From positions 1 to 64,000 of the forward strand of contig NZ_JACBJG010000013.1 of NCBI RefSeq assembly GCF_015910535.1: a stretch of 64,000 nt of DNA, given 5' to 3'. The notes under the pieces were generated by a model. That model saw only the letters and a list, made by a program, of their open reading frames with translations, did not search any database and was not told the DNA's origin. The position numbers were made by a program, and so were the translations under genes. This document shows, piece by piece, positions 56,401-63,841 of the stretch (its first letter is position 1; each line of letters begins with the position of its first letter). The stretch comes from Saccharomonospora sp. NB11. Its GTDB lineage: Bacteria; Actinomycetota; Actinomycetes; Mycobacteriales; Pseudonocardiaceae.

Positions 56401-57738
56401 TCACTGCGGGTCGACCCGGAAGCGGTTGATCTCGGGAAGGAAGCGCTCACGTCGCTCGGGGTCGCTCACCCCGAGGCCTTCCCCCGGCGCGAGGCAGAGC
56501 ACGCCGACCTTGCCCTGATGGACGTTGCCGTGGACGTCGCTCGTCGCCTGCCCCGCCTGATCGAGTGGGTACACAGTGGACAAGGTGGGGTGGATGCGGC
56601 CCTTCGTGATCAGCCGGTTGGCCTCCCACGCCTCGCGGTAGTTCGCGAAGTGCGTGCCGATGATGTTCTTGAGGTTCATCCAGAGGTAGCGGTTGTCGTA
56701 GGTGTGCTGGTAGCCGCTGGTGGAGGCGCAGGTGACGATGCTGCCGCCGCGTTTGGCGACGAAGACGCTCGCCCCGAACGTCTCGCGTCCGGGATGCTCG
56801 AACACGATGTCGGGGTCGTCACCACCGGTCAGTTCGCGAATCCGGGCGCCGAAGCGCTTCCACTCGCGCGGGTCCTGCGTGTGCTCGTCGGACCAGAACC
56901 GGTACCCCTCGGCCTTGCGGTCGATCACCAGCTCCGCGCCCATGCGACGGCAGAGCTCGGCCTTCGCAGGGCTCGACACCACACACACCGGGGTGGCTCC
57001 GCCGTTGAGTGCGAGCTGGGTGGCGTAGGACCCGAGACCGCCGGTGGCACCCCAGATCAACACCACGTCGCCCTGCTTCATGCCGGCGCCGTTGCGTGAC
57101 ACGAGCTGACGGTAGGCCGTCGAGTTGACCAGCCCCGATGCGGCGGCCTCCTCCCAGGTGAGATGGGCGGGCTTCGGCATCAGCTGATTGGTCTTCACCA
57201 AGGCCAGTTCGGCGAGGCCGCCGAAGTTCGTCTCGAAACCCCAGATGCGCTGCGCCGGGTCGAGCATGGTGTCGCTGTGCCCGTCGGGGTGCTCCAGCGC
57301 TACGTCGAGGCAGTGCGCGACGACCTTGTCGCCGGGCTTCCAGTTGTTGACGCCCGGCCCCGTGCGCAGGACGACGCCGGAGAGGTCGGAACCGAGCACG
57401 TGGTAGGGCTGGTCGTGGCGGGCCGCCAGCGGTGAGGTGCGGCCGTAGCGCCGCAGGAAATTGAACGTGGGCAGCGGTTCGAAGATCGAGGACCAGACCG
57501 TGTTGTAGTTGATCGAGCTGGCCATCACCGCCACGAGGGCCTCACCGGGGCCCAGCTCGGGTACGGGCACCTCGTCCAGGTGCAGCGACTTCCTCGGGTC
57601 CTTGTCCGCGGTCGCCATGCCCTCGAACATGTCGACCTCGTCGGCGTGCACCGTCACTCCCCGGTAACTCGTCGGTACGTCGATCCTGCCGATGTCGTCG
57701 AGTTCGTCGGCCAGAATCGCATCGAGAATCTTCTGCAC
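56401..57738 (-). CDS. ccr: crotonyl-CoA carboxylase/reductase
   Basis: 445 residues, usual CCR length. MDR family with the CCR-specific layout: GSDLSGVVLRTGPGVNNWKPGDKV, WGFETNFGGLAEL, WGATGGLGSYATQLALNGG (NADPH), and FEHPGRETFGASVFV with the CO2-site residues around it. It reductively carboxylates an alpha,beta-enoyl-CoA to ethylmalonyl-CoA or a longer alkylmalonyl-CoA. The GTG start follows GGAGG on that strand. It is divergent from the transglutaminase-like gene across an AT-rich operator-like region. It probably feeds one PKS AT whose specificity loop is neither clean malonyl nor methylmalonyl (20697 or 29210). Confidence 0.95.
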   Translation of the reverse strand: MQKILDAILADELDDIGRIDVPTSYRGVTVHADEVDMFEGMATADKDPRKSLHLDEVPVPELGPGEALVAVMASSINYNTVWSSIFEPLPTFNFLRRYGRTSPLAARHDQPYHVLGSDLSGVVLRTGPGVNNWKPGDKVVAHCLDVALEHPDGHSDTMLDPAQRIWGFETNFGGLAELALVKTNQLMPKPAHLTWEEAAASGLVNSTAYRQLVSRNGAGMKQGDVVLIWGATGGLGSYATQLALNGGATPVCVVSSPAKAELCRRMGAELVIDRKAEGYRFWSDEHTQDPREWKRFGARIRELTGGDDPDIVFEHPGRETFGASVFVAKRGGSIVTCASTSGYQHTYDNRYLWMNLKNIIGTHFANYREAWEANRLITKGRIHPTLSTVYPLDQAGQATSDVHGNVHQGKVGVLCLAPGEGLGVSDPERRERFLPEINRFRVDPQ

Positions 57739-57789
57739 GGATACCTCCGAAGAGCGTGTGATGGGGAGCGTGAGGACTTGCTTTTCTTA

Positions 57790-57825
57790 ATGCTTACGAA
57801 TGAGTAAGTCCATGCTTAAAAGCAT
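57790..57825. promoter_or_regulatory. AT-rich operator-like array
   Basis: ATGCTTA occurs at 57790-57796 and 57812-57818, 22 bp apart (two helical turns). The second copy forms the dyad ATGCTT aa AAGCAT (57812-57825). CTTAC (57793-57797) and GTAAG (57804-57808) make a third dyad. Such nested repeats in AT-rich DNA between divergent genes suggest binding of a dimeric regulator, for example TetR-type; no such regulator gene is in the window. Confidence 0.5.
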
Positions 57826-57860
57826 TGAATTCGAGACGTTCGACGTGGGTGTCCGACGTT

Positions 57861-57872
57861 GTTCGGCCGAAC
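57861..57872. promoter_or_regulatory. palindrome GTTCGGCCGAAC
   Basis: A perfect 12-bp palindrome lies 36 bases right of the AT-rich array. Its GTTCG/CGAAC halves resemble the half-sites reported for StrR-type activators, but those are separated by a longer spacer, so binding by the StrR-like protein (4803-5825) is only a possibility. Confidence 0.35.
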
Positions 57873-58137
57873 GTCGCAACGCCGTGCTGGCTGCCTGCTT
57901 GAGCTGGGCTCGTAGGCTGTGACCAGCGACTGTGCGGATGTTGTCCCGTCATTCGCGGGTATGCGAAATGCACGGGTGCACGTGTGAAACTGAACCGTTG
58001 CGGCGTGCTTGTCCGCCCGCTACTGTCGAGACCGTTCCGCCTGTCCGGGTCGGCGGAATGATTTCCGATCAAAGTGGTTTCAGCTGTGTCTGGGGTCGGC
58101 TCGCGGAGCTAATTTTTTTCTCGTGGGGAGATGAACC

Positions 58138-59109
58138 GTGTCGGATCGAGTCGTCGAAACGGCGAAGCCGTGGGCCGAGGTCGCGCGATCGATCGAGTTC
58201 GTCCCCACGCGGTACGCGGTGCGGGACCAACCCGAGTCGGTGGCGCGCGAGATGCTGCGTTGCGACTCGACGGGCATCGACGAGCTGGTGGACGCGGGCC
58301 TGCCGTACGAGCTGAAGTCCGGGGTCCGACACTTCGACCCGAACGACCTCTACAACCTCGGCATGTACTCGAAGTCGTCGAGGACGCAGCCGGAACTGAC
58401 CTTCCGGATGCTCTTCCGGTTCGCCGACCGCCCCGTGGACCCGTTGTTGAAGCCCAAGACCTGGGCCATGCGGGTGCGCCTGGAGTGCCCCGAGTGCACG
58501 GAGGTCGCGCCGTGGCGGTTCGAGGCCCCCGACGTCGTCCGCTTCGGCGGGCGAGTCGACGACGCCGTCGCGCCCGAGGCGTCGACCGGATCGGCCGAGT
58601 TCTCGGCGACGGTGACGACCACCGGTGCGCGAACTCCGTTGGTCTCGACCGAGTTGCGCCGCTTGACCCGCGACTATCTCGACGCCGGCTACCGCTGGCA
58701 GATGGTTCCGGTGGCCATGCAGGCCGACTACGAACTGGTGCATTCTCTCGGTGCCACAAGCTGCATCGCGGCCAGCCTCTTCCTCGCCGAGCAGTTCCGC
58801 GCGGCCGGGTACCGCGCCGAGGCCAAGCGAGGGTGGTTCTGCGGAGTGCTCGGTGGTGCACTCGACCTTCCCCATGCGTGCGTCGAGGTGATCGACGACG
58901 ACGGCGCGGTGAAGACCGTCGACATCGCCAAGGCACAGCTTGCGGCCAGGCTGTCGGCGAACACCGCGCAGTTCCAGGAGCTGTGTCTGGGATCGATCTA
59001 CAACAAGGTGATCCCGTCCACTGCCTCCGGCAACGCGCCCTTCGGCTACCACGACTGTGCTTCACCGAAAGCGGTGCAGGTGTACTCCGACATTCGGCCG
59101 GCCCGCTGA
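58138..59109 (+). CDS. transglutaminase-like enzyme, possible amide-forming (AdmF-like)
   Basis: 323 residues. The C-terminal part carries a transglutaminase-type Cys-His-Asp triad: Cys209 in GATSCIAASLF, His246 in LPHACVEV, Asp262 in KTVDIAK. The N-terminal about 170 residues have no family I recognise. The andrimid enzyme AdmF shows that transglutaminase homologues can form amide bonds between acyl and aminoacyl groups held on carrier proteins. Here it opens an operon containing carrier proteins and an aminoacyl-carrier ligase, which favours that role over protein cross-linking or peptidase activity. GTG 58138 follows GGGGAGA. Substrates are not known. Confidence 0.75.
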   Translation: MSDRVVETAKPWAEVARSIEFVPTRYAVRDQPESVAREMLRCDSTGIDELVDAGLPYELKSGVRHFDPNDLYNLGMYSKSSRTQPELTFRMLFRFADRPVDPLLKPKTWAMRVRLECPECTEVAPWRFEAPDVVRFGGRVDDAVAPEASTGSAEFSATVTTTGARTPLVSTELRRLTRDYLDAGYRWQMVPVAMQADYELVHSLGATSCIAASLFLAEQFRAAGYRAEAKRGWFCGVLGGALDLPHACVEVIDDDGAVKTVDIAKAQLAARLSANTAQFQELCLGSIYNKVIPSTASGNAPFGYHDCASPKAVQVYSDIRPAR

Positions 59110-59147
59110 CCAGCGGGTGAGCCCTTCCGCGCGAAAGGCGAGTGACA

Positions 59148-60029
59148 ATGGCAGTACGCGACATCCGACCGATCGAACTGGAACTGGACCGGTTGGAGCA
59201 GATGGCCGAGTCCGGCTACTACAACCCGTACACGATGTTCGACTGGCCGGACGCCATCGAGCCCGACAAGCCGTGGATGAGCGAGAGCCTCACCACGCTC
59301 GCGGGCACCCCGATGTGGGACGAGCTGACGCGTGAGCAGCAGCTCGCGCTGACCCGCTACGAGGCCGTCAACTTCTTCAGCCTCAACATTCACGGCATCC
59401 GTGAACTGATGAGCGAAGTCGTGATGCGCATCCACGAGCGCGTGTACGCCAACGTCTCGGAGTTCCTGCACCACTTCATCGGTGAGGAAAACGAGCACAT
59501 GTGGTTCTTCGCGCAGTTCTGCCTGCGCTACGGCGGCAAGCTGTACCCGGCTCAGCCCACGTTGCAGGTCGAGTCCACCGATCACCTCTCGCCGGTGGCG
59601 AAGGAGCTGATCGTCTTCGCGCGCATCCTGATCTTCGAGGAGATCGTCGACTACTACAACGCGCACATGGCGACCGACGAGTCGCTCCCGCCGATCGCCC
59701 GTGAGATCAACCGGGTGCACCACCAGGACGAGAGCCGTCACGTGGCGTTCGGCCGCATGATCTTCCAGGACCTGTTGAAGCAGGTCACCGAGCGCGACCC
59801 GGCCGAGCTGCCCGTGCTCGCCGAGTACCTGGAGAACTACCTCCAGTACAGCATCGGCACCCTCTACAACCCCGCCGCCTACCGCGACGCGGGCATCCCC
59901 GACGCGCTGGCTCTGCGGCGGCGCGCGTTGGAGCACCCGGCGCGGCTGAAGGCGCACGACGACGTCCTGAAGCGCACCAGGAAGTTCCTCACCAAGGTCG
60001 GCGTCGGCCGGGAAACGATCCCGTCATGA
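59148..60029 (+). CDS. AurF/CmlI-like diiron N-oxygenase
   Basis: 293 residues, all-helical ferritin-like. Four-helix metal motifs are visible: RYEAVNFFSLNIHG near 70, GEENEHMWFF near 112-121, FEEIVDYYNAH near 163-173 and HHQDESRHVAFGR near 190-202, giving the seven His/Glu ligand pattern of the AurF family. Characterised members oxidise aryl- or carrier-bound amines to hydroxylamine, nitroso or nitro groups. ATG 59148 (spacing 9 from AAGG) is preferred to GTG 59142. It overlaps the carrier protein gene by ATGA, so the amine of the aminoacyl-carrier is the obvious candidate substrate. That link is inference. Confidence 0.85.
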   Translation: MAVRDIRPIELELDRLEQMAESGYYNPYTMFDWPDAIEPDKPWMSESLTTLAGTPMWDELTREQQLALTRYEAVNFFSLNIHGIRELMSEVVMRIHERVYANVSEFLHHFIGEENEHMWFFAQFCLRYGGKLYPAQPTLQVESTDHLSPVAKELIVFARILIFEEIVDYYNAHMATDESLPPIAREINRVHHQDESRHVAFGRMIFQDLLKQVTERDPAELPVLAEYLENYLQYSIGTLYNPAAYRDAGIPDALALRRRALEHPARLKAHDDVLKRTRKFLTKVGVGRETIPS

Positions 60030-60271
60030 CGGCCGAACTCGACGCGGTCCGGTCGTTCATCCTCGACCGCAATCCCCGACTCGGTGAGGTTCCCGACGAC
60101 CTGGACCTGATCGACAGCCGAGCCATCAACTCGTTGGCGTTCGTCGAGTTCATTTTCCTGCTGGAGGAGTTGACCGGCGAGTCCATCGATCCGGAGGAGC
60201 TGGATCTGGACGACTTCCGCACGCTCAAGGCGATCGAGGCACGGTTCTTCAAGCAGAAGGCGGAATCATGA
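60026..60271 (+). CDS. stand-alone carrier protein, partner of aminoacyl-carrier ligase
   Basis: 81 residues, acidic, three-helix carrier protein shape. The attachment serine is Ser36 in RAINSLAFVEFIFLLEEL; the usual GxDSL is changed to AINSL, a form also met in carriers served by seryl-tRNA-synthetase-like ligases. Both ends overlap neighbours by ATGA (N-oxygenase upstream, ligase downstream), so the three are made together. It probably carries Gly, Ala or a similar small amino acid as thioester during N-oxidation and transfer. Confidence 0.85.
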   Translation: MTAELDAVRSFILDRNPRLGEVPDDLDLIDSRAINSLAFVEFIFLLEELTGESIDPEELDLDDFRTLKAIEARFFKQKAES

Positions 60272-61095
60272 CGACAGCGACCGACGACGGGCTGCGCGTT
60301 CTCGACGGTGACCAGCTCGACCTGCTTCGGGCCCTCGACGCCGTGTTCCGGCGCTGGGCAGGCGAGTGGGGGGCGCCCGAGTTCCGGTTCCCGTACCTGT
60401 TGCGGACCCGGGACCTCGACACGTTCGACTACTTCGACAACTTCCCGCACCTGGGGCTCGCCGCGACGGGGTGCGACCCCGAGCGGCTGCGCGGGGCACT
60501 GCCGGACCTGCCGCGCCCGGTCGAGCAGCTCGACGCGGACGTGCTCGTGCCCGCCTCGTACGCCCTGCCGTCGGCGGCCTGTTACGCGATCTACCTCGAC
60601 CTGGCGGGTGCGCGGTTGCCGGAGTCCGGCGCGCTGCGTACCACGCTCGGCACGTGTTTCCGCAACGAGGACCACTACGACGGGCTGCGGAGGCTGCTCG
60701 GGTTCTCCATGCGGGAGATCGTGTGCATCGGCACGCAGGACGCGACGAAGGCACACCTGGGCCGGGCGAAGGAGACGGTGCTCGCGTTGTGTGCCGAGCT
60801 CGGTCTGGAGGTGCGGACGGAGGTCGCCACCGACCCGTTCTTCGACCGCAACGGCGGCAAGGCGAAGATGCAGCGGCTCTTCCCGGTGAAGGAGGAATTC
60901 GTCGTCGACGGGCTCGCGATCGGGTCGGTGAACTACCACCGCAACTTCTTCGGCGAGCGCTGCGACATCCAGGTCGGTGACGAGCCGGCGCACACGAGCT
61001 GCCTCGCGTTCGGACTCGAACGCTGGGTGCACACACTGACCACGCGGTTCGGCAGTGCCTCGAAGGCGCTGGCGGCGGTCGAGAGTCTGCGCTGA
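60268..61095 (+). CDS. amino acid:[carrier protein] ligase (SerRS-like class II aaRS homologue)
   Basis: 275 residues. Class II aminoacyl-tRNA synthetase core without a tRNA-binding arm. Motif 2-like TCFRNEDHYDGLRRLLGFSMREIV with Cys130, and motif 3-like HTSCLAFGLERW with Cys245; the two Cys are candidate ligands of the active-site zinc of this group. Homologues in Bradyrhizobium and others load Gly or Ala onto the phosphopantetheine of a small carrier protein rather than onto tRNA. The carrier gene lies directly upstream (ATGA overlap) and the next gene overlaps by TGATG. The amino acid cannot be read from the sequence. Confidence 0.88.
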   Translation: MTTATDDGLRVLDGDQLDLLRALDAVFRRWAGEWGAPEFRFPYLLRTRDLDTFDYFDNFPHLGLAATGCDPERLRGALPDLPRPVEQLDADVLVPASYALPSAACYAIYLDLAGARLPESGALRTTLGTCFRNEDHYDGLRRLLGFSMREIVCIGTQDATKAHLGRAKETVLALCAELGLEVRTEVATDPFFDRNGGKAKMQRLFPVKEEFVVDGLAIGSVNYHRNFFGERCDIQVGDEPAHTSCLAFGLERWVHTLTTRFGSASKALAAVESLR

Positions 61096-62078
61096 TGCGT
61101 CCGGCGTTGGCGCGGGTGCTCGGCACCGACGTGAGCCTGTTGCAGTCCGGAATGGGCGGTGTCGCGGGCGCGGAGCTGGCGTGTGCGGTGTCCGACGCGG
61201 GCGCGGCGGGCTGCGTCGGCGGTTACAAGCTCTCCGGGGTGGCCCTGTCGGCGATGCTGGAACGCCTCGTCGCGGGCACCGATCGGCCGGTGGGGGTCAA
61301 TTTGATTCCCGAGGTCGTCGGCGCCGAGGAGCTGGACCGGCAGCTCGACCAGGTGCTCGACGAGACGCCGTCGCGGGTGTACGTGTCGCTGTTCGGGATG
61401 CCCGAGTCGCGCGTGTTCGAGCGCGTCCGTGCGGCAGGCAGGCACCTGGTGGTGCAGGTCGGCACCGTCGCCGACGGGGTGGCCGCGGCCGAGGCGGGCG
61501 CGATCGTGGTGGCGCAGGGAGTCGAGGCGGGTGGCCACCTGCTGGGTCACTCCCACCGGGACGAGCTGGTGGCCGCGCTGCGGGAGCGGCTGCCCGAGGC
61601 GTGTCTCGTGGCCGCCGGGGGCATCGGGTCTCCGGACGAGGCTCGTCGCGCGGTCGCGGCGGGCGCCGACGGGGTGCTGCTGGGCACCGCCTTCGTGGCC
61701 GTCGAGGAGTCGCACGCCCACCCGTACTTCAAGCAGGCGGTGACGCGGGCACACGGCACCGACACGGTGATCACCGACGTGTACCACGTCGGCTGGCCGA
61801 GCCGACGACACCGGGTGCTGGCCACCTCGGTGACGGCCACGCCGGAGCAGCCCGCGAAGTTCATCGGTCGCACGGTGGTCGGGGAGAGGTCCTACCTCGT
61901 GCCCCGGTTCAGCGCGGCGGTGCCGACCCGAACCACCACCGGACGGATCGAGGAGATGGCGATGTACTGCGGCCTCTCCTGCGACGCCGTCACCCGAGAA
62001 CGGCACGCGGCCGAGGTCGTCGCCGACTTCGCCCGTGTCCTGCCCGGTGCCGATGTTGTCGGATCAGGAAAAGGATGA
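61095..62078 (+). CDS. nitronate monooxygenase-family flavoenzyme
   Basis: 327 residues, TIM barrel. N-terminal LLQSGMGGVAGAELACAVSDAGAAGCVGG, then VVAQGVEAGGHLLGH with the catalytic His of the class, then AAGGIGSPDEARRAVAAGADGVLLGTAF for FMN phosphate binding. Members oxidise alkyl nitronates using FMN and O2; related proteins act as enoyl reductases in PUFA-type systems, a real alternative here. The position after an AurF-like N-oxygenase makes a nitro or nitronate intermediate plausible. ATG 61095 shares its A with the ligase stop (TGATG). Confidence 0.85.
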   Translation: MRPALARVLGTDVSLLQSGMGGVAGAELACAVSDAGAAGCVGGYKLSGVALSAMLERLVAGTDRPVGVNLIPEVVGAEELDRQLDQVLDETPSRVYVSLFGMPESRVFERVRAAGRHLVVQVGTVADGVAAAEAGAIVVAQGVEAGGHLLGHSHRDELVAALRERLPEACLVAAGGIGSPDEARRAVAAGADGVLLGTAFVAVEESHAHPYFKQAVTRAHGTDTVITDVYHVGWPSRRHRVLATSVTATPEQPAKFIGRTVVGERSYLVPRFSAAVPTRTTTGRIEEMAMYCGLSCDAVTRERHAAEVVADFARVLPGADVVGSGKG

Positions 62079-62082
62079 CGCC

Positions 62083-62949
62083 ATGTCAGCTTCGGAAACG
62101 CTGGATCGCCTCGAACTCTGGTACCACGAGGACGCACCGCGCGTGCAGACCAGGGACGGCGTGGAGCTCTACTACGAGTCCCGTGGGGAAGGCCCGGCCG
62201 TCACCACGCTGAACAACTTCTTCATCACCGCCCCGACGTGGCGCGTGTTCACCGAGGACCTCGCCAAGGACCACCGGGTCGTCAGCTACGACCTGTGCAA
62301 CCACGGCCAGTCCTCCCACCACGACAAGGAACCGACGTGGGAGGAGCACGCGGAGGACGTCATCCGCCTGCTCGATGCGTTGGAGATCGAGTCGACCTAC
62401 CTGGTCGGCACGTCGATCTCGACGGTGCTGGCCCGTGACGTCGCGCTGCGGTACCCGGACCGCGTCAAGGGTCTCGTGCTCGCCGGACCCGCTCTCGGGC
62501 CGCGGGGCATGCGTCGACACCGCCAGATCCAGCGCGCGTGGCTGCTGACGTTGGAGAACCACGGCATGGCCGCGCTGTACGGCCACCTGTACCCCGAGGT
62601 CTTCGGTGCCGACATGAACGAGGAACTCGGCACGCCGGGCTTCCTGGGACTGCGGGAAAGCTTCCTCGCCCTCACCACGGCCGAGGACCTCGCCAACGGG
62701 CTGAACCTGGCGCTGCGGGCGGAGACCGACCCCGAGCTGTGCCGCCGCATCGAGGCGCCCACCGTCATCGTCGTCGGGGACGACGACATCCTGTTGAGCC
62801 CCACCGGCGCCGCCGAACTCGCGGACATCTTCCCCAACGGCCGCCACGTGATCATGCCGAAGGCCGGGCATCTGCCGTTCATCGACGACTCCGCCCGCTT
62901 CCAGCAGATCGTTCGTGAGCTCGTCGAGGAAGTCGAAGCGAATGGCTGA
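62083..62949 (+). CDS. alpha/beta hydrolase, possible acyltransferase or thioesterase
   Basis: 288 residues. Single-domain alpha/beta hydrolase: TRDGVELYYESRGEGPAV, then YDLCNHGQSS, nucleophile elbow LVGTSISTVLA (G-x-S-x-S in place of G-x-S-x-G), acid in VVGDDDILLSP near 226, His in KAGHLPFIDD near 262. ATG 62083 is chosen since AAGGATG lies just upstream. It lies 4 bases after the nitronate monooxygenase and overlaps the next carrier protein by 8 bases. Close coupling to a carrier gene suggests action on a carrier-bound thioester: hydrolytic release or acyl transfer. Confidence 0.85.
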   Translation: MSASETLDRLELWYHEDAPRVQTRDGVELYYESRGEGPAVTTLNNFFITAPTWRVFTEDLAKDHRVVSYDLCNHGQSSHHDKEPTWEEHAEDVIRLLDALEIESTYLVGTSISTVLARDVALRYPDRVKGLVLAGPALGPRGMRRHRQIQRAWLLTLENHGMAALYGHLYPEVFGADMNEELGTPGFLGLRESFLALTTAEDLANGLNLALRAETDPELCRRIEAPTVIVVGDDDILLSPTGAAELADIFPNGRHVIMPKAGHLPFIDDSARFQQIVRELVEEVEANG

Positions 62950-63196
62950 CGCGGCTTCCGAGGTCCGGCAGGCGATCCGCACGCTGCTGGCGAAGCTGGT
63001 CGACGACGCGAGCTTCGTCGACCGCGTGTCGGACACCGAGTCGCTGCGTCGGGCCGGGGTGTCCTCCACCGCGCTCGTCAGCCTGCTCGTCGCGATGGAG
63101 GACGAGTTCGGTTTCGAGTGGGAGGACGACGTCGAGCCGGAGGTGCTGCGCTCGATCGGCTCGTTGGCCGACCACGTCGTGGCCGTGCGGGGTTGA
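62942..63196 (+). CDS. acyl carrier protein-like (second stand-alone carrier)
   Basis: 84 residues. Carrier protein fold with the attachment site at Ser42 in AGVSSTALVSLLVAMEDEFGFEW; the usual Asp before the Ser is replaced by Ser. The acidic helix 2 and helix 3 pattern fits acyl carriers. It begins inside the hydrolase gene (8-base overlap). Its acyl or aminoacyl cargo is unknown; it may be the acceptor of the stand-alone FAAL or partner of the transglutaminase-like enzyme. Confidence 0.85.
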   Translation: MADAASEVRQAIRTLLAKLVDDASFVDRVSDTESLRRAGVSSTALVSLLVAMEDEFGFEWEDDVEPEVLRSIGSLADHVVAVRG

Positions 63197-63202
63197 GCAG
63201 AC

Positions 63203-63841
63203 GTGTCGGCGGCTGTCGAGCTGGACGTGCTGCGTCGGGCCGTGCCGGGAGCCCGCACGGCGTGGGAACCGGTGCAGTGGCCGTACGCGGCCGTCCAGCA
63301 GACCGTCGCGGGGCGTCGGGCCGCCGCCACGGCGTTGGTCGAGGCGGGAGCGGAAAGGCGAGTGGTGCCTCGCGGGTCCGACGGCAGGCCGTGCTTCCCG
63401 CGTGGTTTCGCGGGGTCGATCGCGCACACGTCGCGCCTCGCCGTCGCGATCGTCGTCCCCGGTGCCGCCGGAGTCGGCATCGACATCGAGAGCGAGGACG
63501 TCTCGGCGAGGGTGGCGCGGTTCATCCTGCGTGAGCCGGAGCGACGAGCACTGCTGAGGCCGGCGGGCCGCTACAGCGCCCGGGACCTGTTCGCCGCGAA
63601 GGAGGCGGCGTTCAAGGCCCTGTCCGGTGCCGCGGTCTGTGACGGGCTGCCGTTCTGGCGGATCGCGTTGACCCCGGCCGGTGGCGCGCTGCTCGCCTCC
63701 TGCGGCGAGGTGTCGGCACGGGTCCGGGTCCGCTCCGGTGACGCCTCCCTCGCCGTGGCGATCCGACGACCCGACGAGCCGAGACGGGCGGTGGGTGGTT
63801 CGAGGCTCGATCAAGTGTCCGAACGAGAAGAGGAAACGTGA
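63203..63841 (+). CDS. Sfp/EntD-type 4'-phosphopantetheinyl transferase
   Basis: 212 residues. Motifs of the family: GSIAHT near 72, GVGIDIESE near 88-96 (Mg-binding Asp/Glu), and FAAKEAAFKAL near 130-140. It transfers the phosphopantetheine arm of CoA to the carrier serines and so activates all PKS, NRPS and free carriers of this cluster. GTG 63203 lies 6 bases after the carrier protein; the stop overlaps the next carrier start (TGATG). Confidence 0.94.
   Translation: MSAAVELDVLRRAVPGARTAWEPVQWPYAAVQQTVAGRRAAATALVEAGAERRVVPRGSDGRPCFPRGFAGSIAHTSRLAVAIVVPGAAGVGIDIESEDVSARVARFILREPERRALLRPAGRYSARDLFAAKEAAFKALSGAAVCDGLPFWRIALTPAGGALLASCGEVSARVRVRSGDASLAVAIRRPDEPRRAVGGSRLDQVSEREEET

Larger units (their letters stand above)
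57739..58137. other. divergent regulatory region, CCR / right-hand operon
   Basis: 399 bases without a supported gene. It holds a distinctly AT-rich block (57780-57830) with repeats, a 12-bp palindrome (57861-57872), and a T tract (58113-58119) just before the ribosome site GGGGAGA of the transglutaminase-like gene. It is the only promoter position for the long right-hand operon. Confidence 0.55.

Noticed and set aside
58138-59109. Ordinary cysteine protease or protein cross-linking transglutaminase
   Set aside because: No signal peptide or secretion signal, and the context is carrier proteins and biosynthetic enzymes; the triad alone does not decide, so the amide-forming role is given only as the favoured option.
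60268-61095. True seryl-tRNA synthetase
   Set aside because: Only the catalytic core is present (275 aa against about 420), without the N-terminal tRNA-binding coiled coil, and it overlaps a carrier protein gene.
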